Shown here: positions 1-12,265 of the stretch, piece by piece
How positions within the stretch are numbered: position 1 is the first letter of the stretch
Layout: each line of letters opens with the position of its first letter
Source of the DNA: Talpa occidentalis
Taxonomy: Eukaryota; Chordata; Mammalia; Eulipotyphla; Talpidae
DNA: 64,000 nucleotides
Assembly (NCBI RefSeq): GCF_014898055.3
Contig: NW_023600993.1
Coordinates: 14,598,850 to 14,662,849 of the forward strand
Direction of reading: 5' to 3'
Notes under the pieces: generated by a model
Told to the model about the DNA's origin: nothing
Database searches by the model: none
The model's input: the letters and a program-made list of their open reading frames with translations, nothing else
Made by a program: the position numbers and the translations under genes

Positions 1-149
1 ATACTACTTATTTCTAAGATAGAGGAGCTAGTGGAGAAAAGAATAGTAGAGAATAAGAATCTTTACTAGTCTTTGCTATCTAGTCTGCTATATAGGCAAT
101 GACTCTTTGGGAGTTATTTGTAACAATTACCAAATAATTCTGGATCTCC

Positions 150-505
150 TCCCCTTGGATACAGGGCAGGAATATACTTTTAGTCCCACTTTTGGATGGA
201 TGGAGCTACATGACTAGGTCTAGCCTATGAGTCTTAAGTGTGGTTTGTTGTCACTCCTGAATGAGTATATAGTTGCCAGAGTAAAATACCCAAGAATTAG
301 CTTTTCCTTTAGGTAAAGTGAAGAACAATATTCTACATGGATACTTAGCTGCCTGGGTTCCTAAGTAACTATGATAAGCAGAGGTCCTCTGCCAAGAGGT
401 TACTGGTACGTTGTGAGAGGGATAAATAAAGATTAACAGTTTTAGACCACTGAGATTCAACAGTTACTTGCTACTGCAGTATAACTTGACTTACCTGACT
501 ATTGT
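150..505 (+). mobile_element. MLT1-like LTR remnant (ERVL-MaLR)
   Basis: The right half resembles the remembered end of MLT1-type solo LTRs: a degraded AATAAA at about 424-430, then a 'ccactgagatt' segment and a 'ttgctactgcagtataac' segment ending in 'ctgactattgta'. These LTRs are ancient retrovirus-like relics with no coding capacity; nothing internal to an element is seen beside it. It is strongly diverged, and the left boundary is a guess. The assignment rests on pattern memory only. Confidence 0.5.
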
Positions 506-559
506 AAATGCAAATTCTTTACTTTCTATCAAGACCAGTACAGAGGGTGCCCAGCAAGT

Positions 560-660
560 GCTTAATGAAATCAACAAACCATTTTTGAAGTGCCTATTGT
601 GGGTGAAAGCTATTGAGCATGGATGAATCAAAGATAAAGAAGCATTGTCTCAGCCTTCAA
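560..660 (+). mobile_element. L2-like LINE fragment
   Basis: A short stretch with the spacing of the 'tttattgagtgcctactgtgtgcc ... gatgaataagaa ... ccctcaag' module seen in mammalian L2-related repeats. It is highly diverged; edges and orientation are approximate. Confidence 0.3.
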
Positions 661-2360
661 ACAAACACACAGAAAGTGGGGGTGGGGAGTGAGAGAGAGA
701 ATGGCAGAAGGGGAGATGAATGGAATTTAATGTAACTGACCCTCTGATGAAGGAAAACACAGCCCAATGGCATATGCAAATTCCATATATAATGGGAGAG
801 CAAAAAAGGTGGTGGACAGTCATTTACCACTTCTAGTGACATCTTGTGATGGGTAGTGAGAAAGGAGAACAAAGAATTGGCATGAACACATATACCAAGT
901 CACAAAAGTGTGAGGAGAAACAGAAAGTATCAGAGAAGAGTGGAGGCTGGAATCTGAAGAGAGGTGAAAGATGAAGCTAAGGCCAGAGCAGAAGTGACCA
1001 TGTGCTCAGATTTTTTATTCTCAAGGTCATTTTCAGTTTAGAGAGACCACACTGGTCATGTGGCAGTGGCTTTTGTGCCCCATATCACGCCCCATAATCC
1101 TACCTGATTTTAGTGCAGCCGAGGTAACCAGCTCTGTGCATTTCTGCCAGGCTGATAGCTCAAATGCACACAACAGTGTTTCCTCACTTTCCAATACCAC
1201 AAATTTTTCTACAGTTTTGGAAAGTGCAACTAGCAAATACAGGGAATTAGTACCTGTAAGGCAATACCCTTCCACCTAGAGAAGACAGTAGTTGGAAGAG
1301 AAACGGTCCTGCCTTTTTCCTGATGGAGGGATGATTCAACATGCTTCTCAGAGCACCCTCCAGCATGACTGTCCATGCCTACACTGGTAACCAATTCAGT
1401 AACACATCACTGATTGCTTTTCCCTTCATGCCTATCTTACTTTTCACTGCAACTTTGTGGAGTTCCCACATGATAAATACTTGTACCCAAATGTCTACAT
1501 TAGGCTCTAATTTCTGGGAAGTTCAAATTCACATAAACAGCAAAGTCAAATAAGAGGTGTTATGTGTAAATGTCTTTTAAGGTAAAGCATCATTTGCCTA
1601 CCAATATAAAATGAGCACATCTCAAAGATTGTCTTTCACGTATGAATTAATGAGGGCACTAGTAAGATGTTACAAATGGTTGAAAGGCAAATTCAAAGTA
1701 CTACACAAAAATAGCTCAATCAGGATTACTGGATGAATTTGCAGGTGCAAAACTATTTTCTTTCTTCATCTTCTTCTTTTTTTGGAGCAGGGAGAGGTCA
1801 GTTCTTTCGCTTAGCAGAATCATTTGCATGTATAAAAACTGTCTCCATGATATTACTGTAAGTTATCTACAATTAAAGAGTTGAAATAGGTCAAAAACAG
1901 TGAAAGGTAAAAATGACCTCGAGGGGTGTTTTGGAGGACACTCAGCAATCTATTTATTTATTTCATGTTAGTTTGGTACATTTCAAAGTCTTTTCCAATT
2001 TCTCAAACAGATGAAAGTAGGGAAAACCACAGAGAAACCCAAATAAAAACTGGTTCAACATACACATGTTGATTCATGCATGCCTAAATTAAAGGGGAAA
2101 AGGATAAACTAAAGGAATATGGAAAAGAACTTGTCAAGTGATTGGATGTAGAAAACATGAAATGAGGGTTGAAAGATAAAACCGTGTTTCTGAAAGGCAA
2201 TTAAATGTTTTCATTTCTTGAACTGAATTGAACAGATGGAAAATTATGGGAGTTGAAAAAGGTTGAAAAACTGGTGCGGGAGAGCAGTGGCTGGCACTAA
2301 CCAAATTTGGTATTGCGAACATCTTACTACTTACATCAAGGTGAAGAGGTTAGGAAGTGG
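661..2360. other. Unassigned intergenic sequence
   Basis: No recognisable repeat, exon or RNA gene. Short open frames on both strands (up to 80 codons, 1033-1279) overlap each other and lack family motifs. The sequence is AT-rich with no microsatellite of note. Confidence 0.5.
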
Positions 2361-2460
2361 GAGGCAGTGTAGCTTAGTAGTTAAGAGCATGGGCTTAGAG
2401 TCAATCAAGCAGGGTTGAATCATGATTTCCAACTTCCTGAGTATGTGATGTTTAGAAGTT
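2361..2460 (+). mobile_element. MIR SINE (ancient)
   Basis: The segment 'gtgtagcttagtagttaagagc' (split here as a MIR head) is followed by 'atgggcttagagtcaa' and a weakened 'gggttgaatcatgatt', which parallels the tRNA-like head of MIR. It is truncated before the MIR core and tail. Confidence 0.6.
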
Positions 2461-2470
2461 CTGAAGTCAT

Positions 2471-3791
2471 TCTGAGGTGCAGTAGCTATTGTGTTTTGTT
2501 TTTTAAGTTTATGTGACGATTAACTGAACTATTGTTGTCAAGATCTTATCTTGCTGCTAAGAAGGTAGCACGGAGCTATCTCTTCATACATAGTAGCTTC
2601 TATTATTTAATCACAATTGAAGGAGTATTTTGGGCTCTGCCTCTAAGCACTAGAAGTCTAGAATCGTACCAATTCAGGATCAACAATATTAAGTCCTTTG
2701 TGTGGCTTTACTTGTCTACTAAACAGAGCAAGTGATAATCTGCACTTTCCTTTGTCGTTGAAAGTGTTTTATTTTCATTAAATGAGTTAAATGAGTTTTA
2801 TAGGAAGTTAGAATTTATCTGAAAATAGGGGAAGGACCCATCACCACGGTGCCTAGTTTAATTCAAACCATTTCGTTGCCATCAGCTCATAAGAAGCCAC
2901 TAATGTTTTAAAAGTTTAACTGAAACTTTAGTGGCAAGGAGATTCATTCAATCATTCCTGAAAAAATTCCTCCTCCCCCTATATATAGTATTGTGACAGT
3001 TTACAAATGTGTTGAGAGAAGGTTCGGCTTGGTGAAAAGACTATGAAGTTTTGTACAAGGGGAAGGGATTTCTTGCTACCTACGTATGGCTTTCAGAACC
3101 AGAGTTGTGTATTATCTATCATGTATGTGTCTCTTTCTCTTCAACAGGAAAACAATATATCCCAATCTATTGCCAGTCTGACTTATTTTTGTCCTTTTAA
3201 GAATTGTAAGATATCATGACTCTCTCGAAAAGTGGAGCCTGGTATCTGTGGCATGGATGATGATGGTGATGGTGATGATCAGAGTGTTAATCCTTGATGG
3301 AGGATTACTATCACTTACATTTAGATGCATACCCTTTCTCTCAAAATTTCTAGACAGTATTCTTTTTCTCTCAAGATGGATTTTAGTCCTACTATTCATA
3401 AAGTCTTGAGTATCCAGAATTGGGGAGAAACTGGAACTTGATGATAGAAAAAATGAAAAGAGTGGAGATAGAGAAAAACTTTCCCCAGACTGGTTAGAAA
3501 TCAGCATGCCTCAAGAGAAGGTATGACCACCGTCCATTACTCTGAGTGGATACACTGGTCTCAGAGCACATGAAGGTGGAGAGCATGGGAGTAGACTCCA
3601 GAAACAGTAGCTACCATTCTCATCAATGTATCTTTTGTTCTGAGTCTAACTCAGAAACAGCAGAGCTCCTGGGTGGTCTAGGAGGTTATTGGAAGAGCCA
3701 GGATGATGCTTAGCCATTAACGAGCAAGGTTAGATGGAGCTTCTAGCTGTTTTTTGTTAGGAAGATACTATAGGATCTTTGGATATAACTC
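2471..3791. other. Unassigned intergenic sequence
   Basis: No repeat family or coding exon recognised. A short GATGGT-type simple stretch lies near 3255-3280. A 97-codon minus-strand frame at 3214-3507 is rich in Ser and Ile and has no recognisable domain; it is best read as chance. Confidence 0.5.
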
Positions 3792-3838
3792 CGTGTGTGT
3801 GTGTGTATGTGTGTGTGTGTGCGTGCACGCGCACGCAC
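3792..3838. repeat. (GT)n microsatellite
   Basis: An alternating GT run interrupted by TATG, turning into GCGTGCACGCGCACGCAC. The purine-pyrimidine alternation is continuous through the GC-rich end, so this segment is a candidate for Z-DNA formation. Confidence 0.95.
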
Positions 3839-3842
3839 ATGC

Positions 3843-4974
3843 TCACTAACATCAATATGTAAAATAGAGTTTTGATCTTATTTAAATAAGATAGAGATGC
3901 ATGATATTTCTTAGTCTTGAGGTTTGAACTAAGAATTGAGTGACTGTATAATGATAATGATGCCCAAAAAAATATTAAGAAAAACTTCACATTTGAATAA
4001 CAATCATGAGATAGCTACTGTTTATAAATACAGGGAATTGGGGAAGTTAAGTTGTACAAGGCAGAGAAGCAAAGGAATTATGCAGTCAGGATTAAAGGAT
4101 AGATCTGGATGACCCCGAGTTCATCTTTAATGACCATAGCAGAGACTTTCGCATCTCACCTCATAGATCTCGTTTCATGGGGCTGATAAACCAGACAACT
4201 GGCATTGTTGTGTGATACTAAAGCTGAGGAAAGATGCCCCTGAAGTAAAGTATGTCCCTCCGAGGTTTATAATTCTGGTTAATAAAGCTATTCCTAGGGG
4301 ACAAGGGTGTGAAGTACTTTCTTCTAATTAGCCACAATTTGACTGGAGATGGATACCAGACAGGGATAAGGATTAAGTGTCTGTATCTAAACAGAGCTGT
4401 GGGTTATGAGGCGATGGAGGACTGAGGTGGAGTAGGAATCTGAAGAAGAACAGGAGACATAGAGTTATGTGCCTCATAGCTTTCAAACTGACTCTGCCCA
4501 CAACCACATTGGAATTTCTGGAATCTCAGGTGGTCTGACAGTCTTCTAAGCTGCAGGTTGGGAAAGGTGACAACATCATGACAGAATATGAGAGCTGGCA
4601 GGGATCTTAGGATCACTGCATCCTGTGGTTTCCTAAGTTGCAAAGGAGGAAGTCATTTTAGCTTAATGAATCTTATCTAGAAGCCAGGTATACAAGAGAC
4701 GAAAGCAATTCTTTGGGTTGGAGTTGGGTTGAGATGCTAATGTTATGAACATTGTTTTTTTTCCCTTTCCCTTCTTTTCAAGTACAGCCTGTTCAACCCC
4801 AAAGTCTGTATGGTGCTAAAGGGCATAGTCAAAAAATCACTAAGGGTCCTAACACCTCTTTTTAGATAAACAAGCTTAATACTAAAGAGACAACATAGTT
4901 GTCAGGAGACCTCGACCTCATTTCTCTTGATGTCTGAGTCAACAATTTAGCTATTGTAGCAGGTAGATTTTCTA
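3843..4974. other. Unassigned intergenic sequence
   Basis: No confident element. Around 4560-4650 a faint 'gagctggcagggatcttaggatca ... gtttcctaagttgc' resembles an ancient dispersed repeat, but it is too decayed to name. Confidence 0.45.
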
Positions 4975-4983
4975 CAAGCTGAT

Positions 4984-5262
4984 TTTTTTTTTTTAAAGAT
5001 TGATTTATTTATTTATACAAGCACTGGGTACAGTCAGAAGCGCGGGAGGGTGAGAGAATTCACCAGAGCCAGAGCGGGGAGCAGAACAGGCAGACTGATA
5101 AGGTACACTGATGAGGGGAGCAGCGGGCGGCAGGAGAGGTCTGTGCGCCATGTGGGACCCTCCTCTGGTGGCCAGGAAGCAGCCGGGGATCGAACCGGCA
5201 CTGCAGAGGCTGCGGGCAGCTTCGCAACCCAGCGCTCAACTGCTGCACCAACTGGGGAGGCC
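4984..5262 (-). mobile_element. T+ tRNA-derived SINE, subfamily A
   Basis: Read on the minus strand it begins GGGCCTCCC..., has a B box (GGTTCGATCC) in the head, then the unique body ending in CCAGTGCTTGTATAAATAAATAAATC and a T/A tail. It is close to full length. Probable target-site duplication: CAAGCTGAT at 4975-4983 versus CAGGCTGAT at 5263-5271 (one mismatch). SINEs of this class are transcribed by RNA polymerase III and copied by LINE-1 machinery. It encodes no protein; short frames across it are shadows. Confidence 0.88.
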
Positions 5263-5364
5263 CAGGCTGATCTATCTTATCCCCATTGCTAGGCTCTCAG
5301 GAATGACAAGTCAGTCAAATGTCACCAGCACTATGGCTATTGCAGTAATTGACCCAGGGCCCCT

Positions 5365-5565
5365 CATGTGCCAGGATATACAGAGCCATTCATCTACTTT
5401 ATCATAACTTCACAACCAAATTAGGAGCTAAGTTTTATCCCCATTTTTTGGATGGCGCATCTCAAGTTCAGATAAATTGGCTAGTTGAAGATAGTAAAGG
5501 AAGTGAGTTCAGGAGCCTGGATTTGAATGCTGTCTATCTGACTCTAAACACTGTCATTCTTCTCA
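5365..5565 (-). mobile_element. MIR SINE (ancient, antisense)
   Basis: The order 'catgtgccagg', 'tcataacttcaca', 'ttttatccccatttt', 'gtgagttcaggagcctggatttgaatg' and 'tctatctgactctaaa' follows the reverse complement of the MIR tail, core and head. About full length and well diverged. Confidence 0.7.
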
Positions 5566-5570
5566 CTGTC

Positions 5571-6685
5571 TCACATTTGGATTCTCAAAGAGAGTGTTAC
5601 ATTTTATGTTCCTTTTATGTTTCCCTTCCTAAATGACCATCAGAATAAAAAAATGCCTTCTAACTCTGAAACTAAATCCATGTTTAAAACACACATGCAG
5701 TGGCCATACAGGTTTATAGAAAAAAACCAACTGAACCATTTGAATTTTTTTAATTGAGTTCACTGGGCAAAGCTACCCAAAGAGTTCTGCAGCCCCACAA
5801 AACTCCAGCTTCTGTCCTTGGATGGACAGTGCCCAAAATCCTGGTGGGAGGCAAAGGACAAGCGGGAGGTTAAGGGAGGGAAGGCACCGCCCTTGAAAAT
5901 ATCGCCGTTCTGAGCTCAGAGCTTACTCCACAGGGGTGCCGAGCAAGATGAGAAACTGACCCTATATGTTCAGTGGGAAAATCAAAAAGTAGGCCAAGTG
6001 CACATTAGTTAATATTAAAGTGTGAGTCTCTGGAATTGTTTCTGCAAATCCCTCACTCACTGGTCTAATTAGGGAAAATGGAGGATCCCAATGTATCAGT
6101 AATTTCACACCAGTGGAAAGCATTGGAGTTACATAAATGTTTACCTCAATAATCCAGGCATGGGGCTATGCCTGTCTCTGCACAGGTTGTGAAGGAGGGG
6201 ACATGAGCAACTGCCCGAGGCCAGTGAAGTTGTTTCCCAAATGAGAAAGAACTAGTCACTGGTCATTGGTCACACTCAGCATGCATCGAATGATAGGATT
6301 CTTAGTAAATCAATTTTGAGATTGCCCCCTGGCAGGCTGCTTCGTTCCCACTAGCGCCTACCCCCATCTTGGGCAGTGGCGTGGATGTATCAGCTATCAT
6401 TTCTGCCTAGGAAGTTCCCAGATAGAAGGAATGAATTGTCCCCCCTCTCTCTGTGCTTCCACTGATTTATGTTTAATTGTCCTAAAATACCACTGGAAAG
6501 ACATGTAATACACAACTATAGCAAACAGCATCCCCACATGTTTTGTCCCAGGTTTGTACAATAATAATAATGCACATTGGCACACATCTTGACCATTTAC
6601 ACAACCTTTTCTCCAACTTCCATCAACTCCTTTCTAATAAGAATGTTGCAGGGAACCAAGCAGGACTGTTCAGCTGGATATTTAG
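5571..6685. other. Unassigned intergenic sequence
   Basis: No element recognised. The part at about 5780-5960 is locally more GC-rich, with several CpGs (for example around 5880-5945), unlike its flanks. No promoter element or open frame supports a function. Confidence 0.45.
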
Positions 6686-6689
6686 CAAC

Positions 6690-6805
6690 TAATTATCAGA
6701 CAAGTTCAGCAAGTTTCCCAAGATCACACAGCTAACAAATTGTGAAGCCTGAGTTTGAATTCCAGATCCTTGATTTCTAACTCAGAGATATTTCCCTCTC
6801 CACTC
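6690..6805 (-). mobile_element. MIR SINE fragment (antisense)
   Basis: The run 'aagtttcccaagatcaca', 'cagctaacaaattgtgaagc', 'ctgagtttgaattcc' and 'tttctaactcagagata' matches the reverse complement of the MIR core and head. The tail part is missing. Confidence 0.7.
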
Positions 6806-7545
6806 CGCTCTGCTTCCTTTGTCACCAAAACATTAGTTTTGTCTGTCTTCCTGTTCATTGTGTATTTCCTCACAAATATCTATCTTCCAGCCAATGATAA
6901 TGCAGTAGAGTATTTTTTCAATCCTCACTGAGTGGTGTTCTAATAATTCTTAAATACTCATCAGTAAAACATTTCGACAAGGTTATTAAGTCCTTCACAA
7001 ACATGTTAGAGGGCCACTTTAGCAGCAGCCAAAAAATGCATTAATACATTCTTGTGTGTGAAGTAGGTTAAAAATAATATGTACACTGGAGATAATGGAA
7101 ACATGTTGACATTATTAAGGTTATAACACATTTGAAGTTACCTTAATTGTAATATTGAGCAAATTAAAGATTATCAAGTACAGTGTCCCTGAACATCCTA
7201 GAGCAGCTTCTTTCCCCATTTGACTAATTGCTGTGACACTTGAGATCTCAGTGTGATGTTTTCCTCCACACAAGTGCACAAGTGGAGGCCACCGTACCTC
7301 TTTAAATAAACAGGCAGATGTGCTTAAATAATAAATTAATTTATCGAGAGAAGTCAGAGTTGCAGCCTTGATCCTTTGGCTCTGCTGCAAACATCCTCTG
7401 CCAGCTGAACAAAAGGGAGGTAGTTGCAATTTTTGCTCCACTGAGCATATGTGCAAAAGAGAGGTTGCTCTTGTTGTTTTTCCTATAAGTGAGCCCAGGA
7501 GAGCATGAGGCCCCACCCTCTGCTCCATACAACTATCTTGGAATG

Positions 7546-7748
7546 CAGGGCTCAGCAGACATTTGCTCCCAAATAGAAAATACTTTAGGTTTTGTGGGTT
7601 GGCTGGTGTCTGTGTTACTGTTCAACTCTGCTGGGAAATGAGAAGGCAGCCAGAGACAACAGGTAAATAAATGGGTGTGGCTATCTTACCATATTTTCAA
7701 AAACAGACCGTTGCTTAATTTGGCCAGTGGGGCGCTGTTGATTGCCTA
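7546..7748 (-). mobile_element. MER20 hAT-Charlie MITE
   Basis: It starts CAGGGCTCAGCAGAC and carries, in order, 'aaaatactttaggttttgtg', 'tgttcaactctgctg', 'gaaggcagccagagacaaca', 'aaataaatgggtgtggct' and 'aaaaacagaccgt', then a degraded 'ggcc...ttgattgcc' end. This is the order of the MER20 reverse complement. Near full length (about 200 bp). Non-autonomous DNA transposon copies of this family are fossils; some are known as enhancers in other mammals, but nothing here shows activity. Confidence 0.75.
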
Positions 7749-8319
7749 CTCGTAGTGGAGTAGATGGCCCGCAGCCAGTGCGGTCAGGACAGGCGGGTCG
7801 CGGGGTCTTGGAACCAATCATTCTGTGTGGTCTCACACTATTCACTTGTGGTCTCTAAGCCTCCATCTCTCCAAGGTCATTCTTCTCTCTGATCATCTGA
7901 GACTGTAACTTACTCTTAAAGAGCAGTAGGATGCAGAGAATGAGAATTCTGATATTTATGTAAAATACTTCTTATTTTTAGATCTTAGCAACAAATTCAA
8001 AATTTAAAGCACACAGTGCTGGCTAAAGAAAAAAGAAATCAGAGCTAGCGGAACTGTCATAATGAGAAGACCCGTCTTACATCAATATAAAAATCAAAGG
8101 ACCAAACTTTCAGAGTGAACAAATGAATGAATATGGGTTAGTTACTTCCGAACCATTTCTTCTCTCTCTGCTTTATCTACAAACCTGATTCTTATTTGAG
8201 TTACTGGTCCTGACTCTTCATCCATCCACTTACTGAAGCCTGAAGAGAGCTATATTTGACTTTTAACTAATCTTCTTCTAATCACTGGTACTTTTTGTTT
8301 GGTTTTAATGGAATTTTTT
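7749..8319. other. Unassigned intergenic sequence
   Basis: Starts with a small CpG-containing patch (about 7760-7812: 'ggcccgcagccagtgcggtc' and 'gcgggtcgcggggtc') that differs from the AT-rich remainder. No element or gene assigned. Confidence 0.45.
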
Positions 8320-8402
8320 CTTTCGTTTTCATTCCCAACTACTCTGATACCTTAATTCAAGACCGCATCACTTCTTCCCCTTATTTTAGTACCTTATCAC
8401 TT
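8320..8402 (+). mobile_element. L2 LINE, left part (split by LINE-1)
   Basis: 'actctgataccttaattcaa' and 'gaccgcatcacttcttcccc' parallel the L2 segment that normally continues into 'ctgatcatgtcact...'. The continuation appears after the inserted LINE-1 end, so the two parts look like one L2 interrupted later. Confidence 0.45.
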
Positions 8403-8515
8403 CTTAAAATATTTTATTGAGGTAATATTGGTCTACAACACTGCATGAGATTCAGAGGTATAGGGTCACAACTCTTCCCATCTGTGTCACCACACACACC
8501 CGGCCTTATCTCTTT
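8403..8515 (-). mobile_element. LINE-1 3' end fragment
   Basis: 'attttattgaggtaatattg' followed by 'gtctacaacactg...' is the reverse complement of a LINE-1 3' terminus, here only about 110 bp long. Very similar ends occur at 36082 and 36598. It lies inside an L2, so it is the younger insertion. Confidence 0.6.
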
Positions 8516-8800
8516 TACTACTGATCATGCTGTGGTTAATATTGTCTTCAACCATGTTTCGAACTCAAATGAATTACTATCTCTGAAACATGAAACTGAT
8601 CGTATCACTTTCCAGTGTAAGACCCACTGAGGAATCTCCATTATCCAATTATTAGCAAAAGTATGAATTACTGGCATGGCTTGGGATGTGCATTGCTACA
8701 TTGTTTCCATGTGCCATGCCCCTGACATTGTATAGGGCCACCACACCAAGTCATTTTCTGTTCCCCATGACCTTCAGCTCACTTATAGACAATCTTATGC
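8516..8800 (+). mobile_element. L2 LINE, right part
   Basis: 'catgaaactgatcgtatcac' and the following 'cactgaggaatctcc' follow the L2 'aaatctgatcatgtcactcc...cttcaatggctcccc' region in order, with later L2-like 'ccatgcccctgac' and 'tgttccccatgacctt'. Diverged; end approximate. Confidence 0.45.
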
Positions 8801-11689
8801 TGGAACCGGGACACCTGCATCCTCATTCCACTCCAACCTACATGCACACATAGTGTCCATCTTCACTAGTCATAAAATACCTGGGATTTTCTTGAGATCA
8901 AAAGAGAGAAAGACCAATCTTACATGCAGAATGAAGAAAATAGGCCCTTACCCTCACACATAAATTTAGGGAATAGAATAACCCGAACTAGGTTGAAAGG
9001 AATAGTTTTCTTGGTGCTTGTAAATGCAGGTGCCTTTTCCATACTTGGCTATCTCTGTCTCTCTATTCCTCCTAATTTTGCCCACTGCCATTACCATGGC
9101 AATTTACTTTTCATAATTAACAAATAGGATGGTGACACCCTTGAATGTTTCTCCACAGAGGTCCCAGGAAGTAGTTATTTCTCGAAGCTTGAGAGATCTT
9201 TGTGCTTGCCTTGTACAACACCTGCCAATTAGCCCTGTAACAGTCTGCAGATGCATTCAGGTGCTCAGACACGGAGGCACCAAGTGTATCACTTAAATCT
9301 ATGCATGTCCTCCCCCATGGCCAGGATCCACACATCAAATTAGGAGGAGCATTGCAGTTACATAAATCTGACATAATAAATGTGGGCAGAGGGAAAGATC
9401 TCTCTATCTGACTATATCCGAATCACAGAGGGGATGATATACACAAATCAAGGCAGAGGGAAATGAGGAATGCTGCTAGATATTTAAATAACAACCAGAA
9501 AGCTGTAAGAGAATTGTCATCTCCTATAAAGGTCTTGACTAGGGAGATCCAGAGGTTCAGAATGCAATCCAAACAGGTGAGGCAGCTTCAGGAATCTATG
9601 GCTCTAAAAATAATGTAAACTGTAAAGGAAATTGTAAAATTGCCAAACCTGAGAGCAAAGGAAAAAGAAGAAATATGTCCTAGAGGGTCTCCAATCCTCT
9701 GTCCCTGTGGTTGGGCCAGCAATAGCTCCCCAGTTCCATTGGCATGTCCCTTTTTTCAGAGGAGCAATGCTATGTCATGCACCTAGAAGGCCCCTTTCAT
9801 TCTCCACGTGAGTCTGTTTTCCAAACCTATCTCCAGTCATCTCTGGCAAGGCTTCGCTGCTATTTCCAGTTTGCATTTTTCTTCCTGGCTCCTCATGAGC
9901 CTTGCTGAGAACTTCAAGTACTCAGCACACGGCTCTTGGGTGCACACGTATCTCCACTGGACTCTGAACTGTTTCCCAGAAGGACCTGACTTTTATCTAT
10001 CTATGAATTCCCAGGCTCTCAGATAACTGAGCTTCAGAAAAAGTCTGAGGAGCTAGCGAATAAATGAGTCTATGGGGGAAACGCCAGTGGCTTCTCAGGG
10101 TTAGCTTGCCCACCAGGAAAACAAGCACATGTTTAGGATATCAGCAAAGCAGGGGTACCAAAAAATTGGAAAAATATTTTGAAAGATTTTATTTTATGAT
10201 CTTATTAAAAAGTACCATGGGACAAATCTCAATGTTATTGGATTTCCTTATTTCTGTTTTACAGTTCAGAATTGCTTTTGTATTATTTTGAATTACATAG
10301 GGAGGTCTATCATCTTTTCAAAGCTTAGGGTCTTAAAAGCCTAAAATTCATCCCCCTGTCTCTTTCATTCTTTTATCTTTCTAAGGTTAACCCATTCACA
10401 AGCTATGAAGCAGCTACTGCATACCAGACCTTATGCAAAGTGTTAGCAATTTAAGGAAAAAATTGAGCAATACTTTTATTTACATCTCCAACAATATTCA
10501 ACTTCAATGTTATCAGACTACATTTTTCTCCTGGCCAGTATTTCTCAAAAGATTTTCAAACTCTTTCTTCTGGAATACCAAACCCTCAAGATCCTACCTC
10601 CAAAACTGTGTCTTGTGAAGCCTCAAACCCCTAGCCAAGCAGATAGGGCAATCGTGTGAACACATTTGATGGTAATCACAAACTTTCCCCAAGTATTGGA
10701 TTGCAACTGATATAATAAAAGCACTTAAGAACACATCTTGACTCTTTGAAATATTTACAGCAACAAACCCAAACTTGTCCAAATTTTTTGCCTTTAATTT
10801 CACTCCCCAAGAAGCACATTATTTGTTACTATTGCTGCCGAGAAAGAATATGATGTGAAGATATCAATGGAAGGTACTTGTTTCCTTACATGCCTGCAGC
10901 AATGAAAGGAAGATAGGAGATAATAATCTATGACCACAATGCTCTGCCGCGTGCATGTGCAGAACATTAATATTTTTGTCAACTTCAGTTGATTAATGGG
11001 CCAACACCTTTTGGTTGATAGAGGTTCTTAAAAATGTGCAGGTGTTTCTTTATGGGAAATTCTTTTGTTTTGGTGAAGGAAAGAGGTAGCTCAGAGAAAG
11101 TTTTTTGATCCCTAACAATATGCCTAAAGGCACAAATCCAATCCCTATTTTACATTCAAGGGAATTCCAAACTTGAGCCTGGAGTGTGAGCTGTGGTTGA
11201 AGCTTCTCAGTCCCCCAGGCTGCCGCATGCACTAGCTTGGATCCAACTGATTCAACACTACCCTTTAAAGATCCAGGAGCACAAAGTATGCTCGCCGAAA
11301 TGATCCACAGTTGGAGACAAGGAGGCCCCAACCTTAGTTTAACACCTTTAAGAAATAAAACTCTGTTCTCAACTCTGGTGTAATTGAATACATGCACAAT
11401 AATGGGGAAAGAACTGCAGAAAACAGACTTTCCATTCATTTTACTTATGGTGAAAGCTGGTAGTTCTTTCAGATGATGGCCATCCTTCAGCACCTATATT
11501 CGTCATATCTGTTGATGTCAAGACACGGATAAAGATAAGGTAAATCTGATGTTGACTGATTTTTAAAAAAGATGGATTTGTGGGTAGGTACCATGACAGT
11601 CTGATTATCCTATGTAATAGAGGAAGTGTCAGGGGAGATGGAAAATATTAGTAGTGATCATGGAAGAGGGGAGAAAAAGAAACATTTTA
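8801..11689. other. Unassigned intergenic sequence
   Basis: Nearly 3 kb with no confident element. A 147-codon minus-strand frame lies at 11050-11493, with no signal peptide, repeat or domain that I recognise and no splice context; at this AT content a frame of that size somewhere in 64 kb is unremarkable. A weak L2/MIR-like trace occurs near 10400-10445. Confidence 0.5.
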
Positions 11690-11890
11690 AAGTGCCTGCT
11701 ATGTGCCAGGCTTTGTCCTTTTTATACTCTCTTAATCCTGCAGTAAAATATAACTTACAGAGAACTGATACTGAAAGGTTAACCAAAGACATATAGTTAC
11801 CCACGAGTAACTATAGGTAAGCACACTGTCAAACGAGAATTCAGATTCCAGGGCCGATGCGTCTCTACCCTGCATCATTACAACTTCTAC
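11690..11890 (-). mobile_element. MIR SINE (ancient, antisense)
   Basis: 'gtgcctgctatgtgccagg' then 'tatactctcttaatcctgca', 'ctgatactgaaaggttaacc', 'aaagacatatagttacc', 'gagaattcagattccagg' and 'tctctaccctgcatcat' follow the MIR reverse complement in full order. Confidence 0.7.
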
Positions 11891-12265
11891 CAAATCCAGG
11901 GCTAATAACCAGGGTTTCCAATATTTAACTGGACCAGAACAAACAAAGCAAGCATTCAGCTGAGTTCTTCTGTCTTGATTCATTTTCTGCTTCCCCTTCC
12001 CCAGCTTTCTTTTCACTTGACTTTTTGTATTTAAAATTTACACTTCTTGGTATAAATTCCAACAATAAACCAAGACTCTTACCTCTATTCTTTCATGAGA
12101 GATTAACTGACCTTTTTTCACAGAAGTGTCAAGGCAGAGGCATGGCAGTCAGGACAAGTGGCAGAAGATTCTGTAAACTAAGAAAAATAATCAGTTATCT
12201 ATCTACCCCATATATATATGTATGTGGTATATTATTTAGGGGGGCAGGACTAATTACCAACTCAT
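11891..12265. other. Unassigned intergenic sequence
   Basis: AT-rich sequence between the MIR and the large LINE-1 composite. Nothing recognised. Confidence 0.45.

Noticed and set aside
4984..5262. CRISPR-like repeat array from recurrent similar segments
   Set aside because: The recurring segments are 250-280 bp, in both orientations, flanked by different target-site duplications: dispersed SINEs, not an array.
7121..7528. 135-codon minus-strand open frame
   Set aside because: Overlapped by another minus-strand frame in a different register and without motifs.
11050..11493. 147-codon minus-strand open frame
   Set aside because: No domain, signal peptide, splice context or codon pattern; a frame of this length is expected by chance in 64 kb of six-frame translation.
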